DNA of 64,000 bases from CAYXZQ01 sp963717515 (GTDB lineage Archaea > Nanobdellota > Nanobdellia > Woesearchaeales > DSVV01). The notes under the pieces were generated by a model. It was not told the DNA's origin. It did no database searches and saw only the letters and a list, made by a program, of their open reading frames with translations. The stretch is from positions 1,116,001 to 1,180,000 of the forward strand of contig OY970338.1 of the NCBI GenBank assembly GCA_963717515.1, written 5' to 3'. Below, piece after piece: positions 53,613 to 61,306 of the stretch (its first letter is position 1; the number at the start of each line of letters is the position of its first letter). A program made the position numbers and the translations under genes.

Positions 53613-55995
53613 GTTTGTATTTATCGTATGCTTAATATCTTTGGCTAGTTATGTAAGTGCGACAAATGTTTACATTGATCCTTCAGCACAATACAATGGC
53701 GACGGATCAAGAGGAACTCAGGCAACCTGTAGTGGATGTTCAGGCGCTTTTAACACCTGGGGCAGTGTTTCTTTTTCAGCATCAGATGATTATTTTCAGA
53801 AGTGTGGAACAACATACATTTCTGGGAATTATTTTGATATATCCGGAATTACTGCAACATCCAGCAACCATATGGTTTTCGGGGCCTATTATCTCGATGC
53901 AGGATCTGAGGTGATTGGGGTATCAGGGTCGAAGCCAATATTAAAATCAAGCGGGAATACAGCCCCAATATTCAGGATTCTAGATAGCAGTTATATTGAA
54001 GTAACCAATATAGATGTCAGGGAAGGAGCATATCCCATCTGGGTAGGGCATAGCAGTAATATTTATCTCCATGAAAGTGCTTTTGGAAGAGGTGCTACTA
54101 CATTTGGCTTAAGAATCCAATATTCAAATCATGTCTATATCTATGATAATGTGGTTGACAGCGATGCAGATGTTGAAGGCATAATATCTGCAGATTGCGG
54201 AGGTGTTAATTATGATGGAGTACAGCTTTATCGAACCAGTTACAGTGAGATATATAATAATATTATCAATGATTGGGGGCACGCCAATGTCTATATAAAT
54301 ACTAATAGTGATTACAATTCTGTTCACGATAACTATATGGACAATACAAATGTCGGATATGGCAGAGCTTTCGGAGTAGATGTAGGATCAGACCACAATA
54401 TGATTTATAATAATTATTTTCACAATATGAGAACCAGGTCTCAAATAGGCACAGGCATGTATAATGAGATTTATGAAAATATCTTTGATAAAACATTTTT
54501 TGAAGAATCCCTCGGAAGCGGATGTAAAACAGATGTAGCTCAGGCTTTAGTATTCCAGGGATACGGGGGAGGGGGTCCTGTCCAGTACAATAAGTTTTAC
54601 AACAACATTATCTATGCTGCAGAGGATGGAGGTATAAGATTCTATAATAATCCAGGTGATAGTGAGGTGATGGATAATGAAATTTCGAATAATGTGATTC
54701 TGGAGAGCGGGGATTCGACTAAATGGGCTGATGCTGGAATATATGTGCCCACTGACACAAACGGTATCCGGGGGAACACTTTCAAAAACAATGTAATATT
54801 CAAGACAGGGGACTTGATTACAATAGATTACCGAGGCACCAAGATGACTGTTTCAGAATGGAATAATGCAGATACAAATGGAGATGTTATTGGTGCGAAC
54901 ATCGGAAGCGACCCTTCACTTATAGACCCCCCTGACAGGGACTTTACGCTTGCCGAAAGCTCCCCCTGTATCGACACAGGACTTAATATTGGAATCCATT
55001 ATAGCAATGGCTGGGACCCTCTAACTTCCCTCCCTCCAAATATTGTCAGCACATTAGATCAGAATGATTATGGAAGCGGATGGGAAATAGGAGCTTATGT
55101 GTTTACTGGGGCACAAACCCCTACCTGCAAAGAAGGCCAGATAACTTCAACATGTTTATGCGGAAAAGTTCAATTTTCATCAGGTTATTGCTGTTTAGAA
55201 GTCTGGCAGAGTACATCATGCTCTGTAGGACAACAAGGATTAATGGCACACTACAATTTTGATGAAGGTCAAGGAACAACAGCTGCCGATAGTTCTGGAA
55301 ATGGCAATGACGGAACCTTGGTGAACAGGCCAACATGGGCGACAGGAAAGATGGGGAACTATGCATTACAATTCGACGGTGTTGATGATTACGTGGAAGT
55401 TCCCGATTCTGCCACCCTGGATCCAGGCTACATGACTTTCTCAATGTGGTTCAACCCGAAAAGCTTTGCAGACAACGCAGGCCTCATAGTCAAGGGCGAC
55501 AATGAGAACAGGCAGTACTGGGTATGGATATATCAGGGTAACCTAAGCCTTGAGATCAATGATGGAGGTTTTCATAATCACATCTACCCCCTGCAGAAAA
55601 ACACATGGTATTTCCTTGCTGTGACTTATGACGGTTCGAGCATCGCGACCTATATCAATGGGGCCCTGGTCAGCGCAATACCCCAGAGCACCGGACCAAT
55701 CCTGGATGATGACGGCCCATTGTACATCGGAACCCTTCCCGGATTTGTTACTTTCGACGGGACGATAGACGACGTGAAAATCTGGAACAGGGCACTTTCT
55801 GCCCAGGAGGTCCTTGACCTGAACAATCAGGAAGCAGGGTCTTCAGAAAGCGTATGCGGCTCTGGAGCCGATTCGGACAGCGACGGTATTATTACGATAT
55901 CTGAGCTGATAAAATTCATCTCCAGATGGAAAGACGGCAGTGCAACGATAGCACAGCTTGCCGATGCAATAAGGAAATGGAAGGATGGCTGCTGA
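53602..55995 (+). CDS. Secreted beta-helix protein with LamG and dockerin-like domains
   Basis: 797 residues from the ATG supported by the TATA box; the frame continues upstream into the previous gene. Signal peptide M-K-R-G-F-V-F ... Y-V-S-A. Beta-helix about 24-500, closing with Q-N-D-Y-G-S-G-W-E-I-G-A-Y. Cys-rich motif 506-541 (G-Q-I-T-S-T-C-L-C-G then G-Y-C-C), LamG 546-745 closely related to that of the 43878 gene, and dockerin-like tail 748-797 (loop D-S-D-S-D-G-I-I-T-I-S-E, end W-K-D-G-C). The beta-helix half is AT-rich and the LamG half GC-richer, the reverse of the preceding gene. Confidence 0.85.
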   Translation: MKRGFVFIVCLISLASYVSATNVYIDPSAQYNGDGSRGTQATCSGCSGAFNTWGSVSFSASDDYFQKCGTTYISGNYFDISGITATSSNHMVFGAYYLDAGSEVIGVSGSKPILKSSGNTAPIFRILDSSYIEVTNIDVREGAYPIWVGHSSNIYLHESAFGRGATTFGLRIQYSNHVYIYDNVVDSDADVEGIISADCGGVNYDGVQLYRTSYSEIYNNIINDWGHANVYINTNSDYNSVHDNYMDNTNVGYGRAFGVDVGSDHNMIYNNYFHNMRTRSQIGTGMYNEIYENIFDKTFFEESLGSGCKTDVAQALVFQGYGGGGPVQYNKFYNNIIYAAEDGGIRFYNNPGDSEVMDNEISNNVILESGDSTKWADAGIYVPTDTNGIRGNTFKNNVIFKTGDLITIDYRGTKMTVSEWNNADTNGDVIGANIGSDPSLIDPPDRDFTLAESSPCIDTGLNIGIHYSNGWDPLTSLPPNIVSTLDQNDYGSGWEIGAYVFTGAQTPTCKEGQITSTCLCGKVQFSSGYCCLEVWQSTSCSVGQQGLMAHYNFDEGQGTTAADSSGNGNDGTLVNRPTWATGKMGNYALQFDGVDDYVEVPDSATLDPGYMTFSMWFNPKSFADNAGLIVKGDNENRQYWVWIYQGNLSLEINDGGFHNHIYPLQKNTWYFLAVTYDGSSIATYINGALVSAIPQSTGPILDDDGPLYIGTLPGFVTFDGTIDDVKIWNRALSAQEVLDLNNQEAGSSESVCGSGADSDSDGIITISELIKFISRWKDGSATIAQLADAIRKWKDGC

Positions 55996-55998
55996 GGT

Positions 55999-56011
55999 AA
56001 AATATAAATAC
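55999..56011 (+). promoter_or_regulatory. TATA box of the 56035 gene
   Basis: TAAAATATAAATA-type box starting right after the upstream stop codon, centred about 29 nt before the ATG. Confidence 0.6.
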
Positions 56012-56034
56012 TACAATCCTTCTGCAATTTATAC

Positions 56035-58719
56035 ATGAGAAAAAGAGGACCCATATCCATACTATGCTTGTTTTTGATTATTAATGTTGCCGCTGCTGCA
56101 GACTATTACGTCTCCCCCTCAGGCACAGCATCCTGGAGCCAGTGCACAGACAAGAGCATGCCCTGCTCAATATTCACTGCGAATGACAATGCAAAAGCCG
56201 GCGATACAGTATACCTCCGGGGTGGCGAATATACAGGGACAACTGATAAACGCATGGCACTGATGCCGGCTAACAGTGGCCAGCCTGGAAATTACATCAC
56301 CTTTGAGGCATACCCGGGCGAGAAGCCGATCCTCAGGAAATACGGCGTGTATAAGCCCGGCCTCAGATATTATTCACTCATAGTAATCCTGAAGAAGCAG
56401 TATATCAAGGTCAAGGGCATCACTGTATATGAACCTATAAGTTCCTGGTTCTCAATTGCCGAGTCAAACCATATCACTTTTGAAGACATGGTGTTCGACA
56501 AGTACAACCAGATCCCGAGCGGGAGGCCTGCCCAGATAAACGAGAGCAGCTACCTGACATTTGACAATTGCTACTTCAATGCAGGCGACCTGCCGACAGA
56601 TTACGGCACTGACGGCGTCCAGACAGACATGCTTGACATATGGGGCGATTCTGACCATCTGCTTTGGATACACTGCGATTTCAGACATACATCGCATAAT
56701 GAGGTCTATTATTTTACGAGCGACTCGCAGTACACGGTCTTCTATGACTGCACATTCTCCAACAAGTGGAGGCATGCAGTTACTCAGAGGATCGGACCCC
56801 ACATGATGGATAACAATACATTCTTCAACATGGGCGAGGAATGCGGCCAGTGCCCATGGTTTGCAGACAGATGCTCCCCTCCACGGACCAGGATGCCAGG
56901 GACCATATACACCCACGGCCTGGACCATTCTATCATAAGGAACAATGTGATATACAATTCATTCGGAGCATTCAGTTTCGGCGAGCAGTACAAGAGCCCG
57001 GAATACAACTGGATATACCACAATACAGTCTATAAATCCAATAAATTCGATGGTGAGAACTGGAACCATGGGATAATGTGGTATGATGAAAGCCACCCGG
57101 ACCAGGCATTCCAGAACAACCATTTCATAAACAACATCATGTATGACACCGGGAATGATGACAATTATATCATAAAAGTTCGGAATGTCTATGGTCCCGG
57201 GCTGAACCCGAACAACAATGTGATAAGCAACAACCTGCTTGGTGATCCTGACCCTTTCAAGATACAATGGGGAGACAGCACAGGGACATTGTCTCACATC
57301 GAGGATGTCGAATCTGATTGGGTGAAAGGGACCAATGTCGACGGCGACCCTATGTTTGTCGATACTGACATAACTGACCCTGATCTTTCACTGAGACAAG
57401 AGTCTCCTGCAATCGACAAGGGGACGTGGCTTGCGACTGTCAAAGCCGTCTCTGGCAATGTGATTACTGTCGATGATGCGACCCCGTTCTTCTCTGGGCC
57501 TGGCGCGCCATGGTTCATAATCCATCCAGACATCAAGGCAGACACGATATACAGCCAGGACCACGATTCCGCCCTCATACAATCGATAGATTATGGTGCA
57601 AACAAATTGACTGTCGACAGCGCTTCTGGTTTTTCAGCAGGTGATAAGCTGACTGTTGTCGATTTTTCAGGCACTTTGCCAGATATAGGTGCATTTGAAT
57701 ATACAGGAAATGCTCCTCAACCGTATTGTGGTGATGAGACGTGCAACGGGGCAGAGACCTGCACATCATGCCCTGGTGATTGTGGTGCCTGCCCACCTGC
57801 CTGTGGTGATGGGACATGCAATGGAGCAGAGACCTGTTCATCATGTCCAGAGGATTGCGATGCATGCGCTTCTTGTGGTGATGGGAAATGTGATTCAGAT
57901 GAGTCATGTTCGACATGTCCTTCTGACTGCAGTTCATGTCCTGAGGGTTATTACGAGACCCAGGAATCAGAGGACGACCTGATTGAGTCAGTATATCCTG
58001 ATTACAATTACGGCGTCATGGATTCATTCTACATCGGCTCGAGGAATGATGGTTGGGGCTCAAGATTCTTGATAAAGTTCCCTGGACTCATATCATCAGG
58101 CGCAGTCCCGGAGGGTTCAAGCATCGATTCAGCCTCGCTCATACTTACTAATGTGGATCCACAGAGAGTGAATTCACCGATCGACCTGAAGATAAGGCGG
58201 GTCATTGAATCATGGACAGAAGGCGACTCAAACCCTGCTACTGTTGCAGATCCTGGAGAGACTACATGGGACTACAGAGCTTACAATACTGTCCAATGGG
58301 AAGATGAAGGATGCTCACCACCTGGTTCATCATCAACATCAGGAGAGGTTTCGAAGACCTATTCAACAAACCCATCGGAAGGCACACAATCAGCATTTGA
58401 TGTCACTTCTATTGTCCAGGAGTGGGCTGACAATGGAGAGAGCTCTAACAACGGCTTCATCTTGCTTGCACCTGGGCAGGAGATGTCGACTATGAATTTC
58501 GTGAGGTTTGCTTCATCTGAATATCTAAATCCTGCATACAGGCCGAAACTTGTCGTGCAGTTCACAGCTGGCAGCCCATGCGGTCATGCAGACCTGCCTC
58601 CGCAGGACAATGCCATCGACATAGGTGAACTCATAAGCTTCATCAACAGATGGAAAAGCGGCGATGTCGGGATATCTGAACTCATGGATGCCATTGGAAA
58701 GTGGAAGAGCGGGTGTTAG
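56035..58719 (+). CDS. Secreted beta-helix protein with DNRLRE and dockerin-like domains
   Basis: 894 residues. Signal peptide 1-22. The beta-helix (about 23-560) opens with Y-Y-V-S-P-S-G-T-A-S-W and has a late insertion with two I-T-V-D-D/L-T-V-D-S strands, shared with the 61307 gene. Three Cys motifs of the form C-G-D-x-x-C-x-x-x-E-x-C-x-x-C-P-x-D-C lie at about 564-637, a DNRLRE-type beta domain at 640-842 (with S-R-F-L-I-K-F-P) and the dockerin-like tail at about 847-894, end W-K-S-G-C. The Ca2+ loop is degenerate (D-L-P-P-Q-D-N-A-I-D-I-G-E), unlike the other seven genes. Ligand or substrate unknown. Confidence 0.85.
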   Translation: MRKRGPISILCLFLIINVAAAADYYVSPSGTASWSQCTDKSMPCSIFTANDNAKAGDTVYLRGGEYTGTTDKRMALMPANSGQPGNYITFEAYPGEKPILRKYGVYKPGLRYYSLIVILKKQYIKVKGITVYEPISSWFSIAESNHITFEDMVFDKYNQIPSGRPAQINESSYLTFDNCYFNAGDLPTDYGTDGVQTDMLDIWGDSDHLLWIHCDFRHTSHNEVYYFTSDSQYTVFYDCTFSNKWRHAVTQRIGPHMMDNNTFFNMGEECGQCPWFADRCSPPRTRMPGTIYTHGLDHSIIRNNVIYNSFGAFSFGEQYKSPEYNWIYHNTVYKSNKFDGENWNHGIMWYDESHPDQAFQNNHFINNIMYDTGNDDNYIIKVRNVYGPGLNPNNNVISNNLLGDPDPFKIQWGDSTGTLSHIEDVESDWVKGTNVDGDPMFVDTDITDPDLSLRQESPAIDKGTWLATVKAVSGNVITVDDATPFFSGPGAPWFIIHPDIKADTIYSQDHDSALIQSIDYGANKLTVDSASGFSAGDKLTVVDFSGTLPDIGAFEYTGNAPQPYCGDETCNGAETCTSCPGDCGACPPACGDGTCNGAETCSSCPEDCDACASCGDGKCDSDESCSTCPSDCSSCPEGYYETQESEDDLIESVYPDYNYGVMDSFYIGSRNDGWGSRFLIKFPGLISSGAVPEGSSIDSASLILTNVDPQRVNSPIDLKIRRVIESWTEGDSNPATVADPGETTWDYRAYNTVQWEDEGCSPPGSSSTSGEVSKTYSTNPSEGTQSAFDVTSIVQEWADNGESSNNGFILLAPGQEMSTMNFVRFASSEYLNPAYRPKLVVQFTAGSPCGHADLPPQDNAIDIGELISFINRWKSGDVGISELMDAIGKWKSGC

Positions 58720-58781
58720 ATATTTTTATTGGTAGAAAATTTTATATATATACCTTCTCAATATAGAATTATGAAAAGAGG
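58701..58781 (+). repeat. Duplicated gene junction, copy 2
   Basis: Partner of 53531-53612. Its TATA box (58739-58754) serves the ATG at 58771. The genes flanking the two copies are otherwise diverged. Confidence 0.85.
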
Positions 58782-61266
58782 TTTGATAATTTTTGTTTTG
58801 GGTTTGTTTTTAGTTAGTTTTGCTTCTGCGGAAAATCATTATGCAACACAGGACGGTGCGGGAAGCATGGATGGCTCGTCGTTGGGCAATGCGTGGAGCG
58901 TCGCCAATTTCAACAATATTGCAAACTGGAATTCTGTTTTGAATACCAACGATAAAAAAATAGGTCCTGGAGATACTGTTTATTTTTCAGGGACTATTAC
59001 TGGTCAGATTACTCCTCAGGGTCCAGGAAAATCTGGCAATCCAATTATACTTGATGGTTATGAATTAGGGGATTGTAATCCTATTACTTCTGAATGCACA
59101 AGCTCTGCATATTTTAGTAATTCAGTGAAAATAAATAAAGACTACATAAAGATCCAGGATATTCGATTTAGCGATCTGAGCCGGGCAGTTATTATAGGTG
59201 AAGGAGGTCCATATGTAACAGGCGCGGAAGTTAGGAATTGCGCCTTTGGAAAAGGCACATGGGCATCATTAATTGTTTATCGTGGAAATGACTGTATCAT
59301 AGATGGTAATTACTTGAATAATCATGTAGGAAATTTTCCTGATGGAAGCAAACCAGGCCAAAATATACAAATTCTTGGCGGCAAAAGAAACATAATCACA
59401 AATAATGTAATCATTGGAGGAAAAACAGGCATCATATTAAAATATGCTAGAGATGGAAATGGTGGTGGCTATGATTCTTTCTTTGAGGATAATATCATTA
59501 TGTACAATGACGTCGGTTCTCATACCGAAGAAGGGATAAGTATCGACGCTAATTTTCATTCAGCTACGACGGCTACTATAGATTATGATTTAGTTTCATC
59601 AATTAATAGTGCAGAGATAACTCTTTCAGATTCTGAATTTGGTGGAGGAAATGACCCTAATTTAATAGGATATTATATAGTTCCTGTAACTGGAAGTGCA
59701 ATAGGTCAATATAAAAAAATTACAGGTCAATCCGGAGCCACATTTACAGTAGAAAGCGCATTTACAGGGCTTTTAGCTGGTGATGGTGTTTCAATTATGG
59801 GTGTATTTAAGGATAATTTAATAGCATATAATACAGTAACTGGTGGTTACGATAAATCACAGATTATACTCTATGGAAATGCATTTAATAATCGGATTGA
59901 ACATAATCAACTTGAAGATGGCAGAGGAGGTATTTCTATTCGGTCCATTGACAGGGCTGAACCTTCGGTCATAAGTGTGACAGGAAATGGAGAACGGGGA
60001 CCATGCGGTTATAATCTTATTCAGGACAATACTGCTTATCAAATTTATATCCGATATCGATGCCTCGACCAAGGTGGCTCCTATGGGCCTTACAATTCCT
60101 ACGGTAATACTGTCATCGACAATACAATAACTGATGTATTGAACGTAAATTACCAGTACTATTATTCATCAGGAAACACTGGCGGCTATTCCTTATCTGA
60201 AACAAACGGAAATGATTGCAGTGGAACCATATCTCCTTATGCTGTCGCATTGCAAAGTTCGCCGGTAGATTTATCTCTTGGTGTGTGCTCCGAAGGAAAG
60301 ATAACAGATTGGTGTTCATGCGATGGAATGGATTATCCATCTGGTTATTGCTGTTCTGGAGTATGGCAGGCTTATCAATGTTCAACGGCAACTCCTTACT
60401 GCGGAGACACAACATGCAACAACGGAGAAACATGTGGAGCAACAAACAATGCCCCTGAATGCAATTTAGACTGTGGAACTTGCCCTCTGCCGCAACAGCA
60501 AAACCCAATAATTCATTATACAATGGATTCAGGAGACATTTCAGGAGGAAAAGTTCTTGACACTTCTGGCAATCATATTGATGCAACAGTTTATGGAATT
60601 CCTCAGCAGGTTACTGGAAAAATTTCAGGAGCTCTGCATTTCAATGGGGTTAATGATTATCTTGATACAGGCTATACAAATCAGATTGTTAACTGGACAG
60701 TTTCAGTTTGGGTTAAGGGAGATTCAAACCCGGCTTCAAGCAAAGATGCCGGGCCTGTAATGAAAGAAGAAAATTTTAATTTAGCATGGGACCATACGGC
60801 CAGCAGGTTTATAGGGTCAGTGGGTCTGAGGGTTGGGAACACATGGTATCCTGCATCTTTCGGAACACTTGTGAACTCAACATGGTACAATTTGGTTGGG
60901 ACATATGACGGAGAGACTTTAAGAGCGTACAGAGATGGACAACTTATAACTTCAAATACTGACCCATCAGGAATCCCTTATACGGCAGCCGCATCAATGA
61001 AAATAGCGAGGCATGCAGTAAATAATTATTTCTTTGCTGGAGATGTGGATGATGTTAAAATATGGAATAGGGTATTGTCAGCTTCGGAAATCCAGAACCT
61101 TTATCTGCAGGGAGATGGTTCATCCTGCAACTCTCTCGCAGACTCTAACAGCGACGGAGTTATCTCGATATCTGAATTAATCAATTATATCTCCCAATGG
61201 AAAACAGGAAGCGTTACAATCGAAAATCTGATTGACGCAATCGAGAAATGGAAATCAGGATGCTAG
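58771..61266 (+). CDS. Secreted beta-helix protein with LamG and dockerin-like domains
   Basis: 831 residues from the promoter-supported ATG. Signal peptide M-K-R-G-L-I-I ... F-A-S-A. Beta-helix about 22-495, N-terminal part related to the 48667 gene. Cys-rich motif 505-540 (with G-Y-C-C-S-G-V-W-Q), a second Cys motif C-G-D-T-T-C-N-N-G-E-T-C at about 543-571, LamG 580-780 and dockerin-like tail 783-831 (loop D-S-N-S-D-G-V-I-S-I-S-E, end W-K-S-G-C). AT-rich throughout. The tail is almost the same as that of the 61307 gene. Confidence 0.85.
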   Translation: MKRGLIIFVLGLFLVSFASAENHYATQDGAGSMDGSSLGNAWSVANFNNIANWNSVLNTNDKKIGPGDTVYFSGTITGQITPQGPGKSGNPIILDGYELGDCNPITSECTSSAYFSNSVKINKDYIKIQDIRFSDLSRAVIIGEGGPYVTGAEVRNCAFGKGTWASLIVYRGNDCIIDGNYLNNHVGNFPDGSKPGQNIQILGGKRNIITNNVIIGGKTGIILKYARDGNGGGYDSFFEDNIIMYNDVGSHTEEGISIDANFHSATTATIDYDLVSSINSAEITLSDSEFGGGNDPNLIGYYIVPVTGSAIGQYKKITGQSGATFTVESAFTGLLAGDGVSIMGVFKDNLIAYNTVTGGYDKSQIILYGNAFNNRIEHNQLEDGRGGISIRSIDRAEPSVISVTGNGERGPCGYNLIQDNTAYQIYIRYRCLDQGGSYGPYNSYGNTVIDNTITDVLNVNYQYYYSSGNTGGYSLSETNGNDCSGTISPYAVALQSSPVDLSLGVCSEGKITDWCSCDGMDYPSGYCCSGVWQAYQCSTATPYCGDTTCNNGETCGATNNAPECNLDCGTCPLPQQQNPIIHYTMDSGDISGGKVLDTSGNHIDATVYGIPQQVTGKISGALHFNGVNDYLDTGYTNQIVNWTVSVWVKGDSNPASSKDAGPVMKEENFNLAWDHTASRFIGSVGLRVGNTWYPASFGTLVNSTWYNLVGTYDGETLRAYRDGQLITSNTDPSGIPYTAAASMKIARHAVNNYFFAGDVDDVKIWNRVLSASEIQNLYLQGDGSSCNSLADSNSDGVISISELINYISQWKTGSVTIENLIDAIEKWKSGC

Positions 61267-61269
61267 ATA

Positions 61270-61282
61270 AATTTATATATGC
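61270..61282 (+). promoter_or_regulatory. TATA box of the 61307 gene
   Basis: AATTTATATATGC is centred about 31 nt before the ATG. The spacer contains TGTAATCCTA, as does that of the 63916 gene. Confidence 0.6.
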
Positions 61283-61306
61283 AATTCCTATGTAATCCTA
61301 AGTAAA

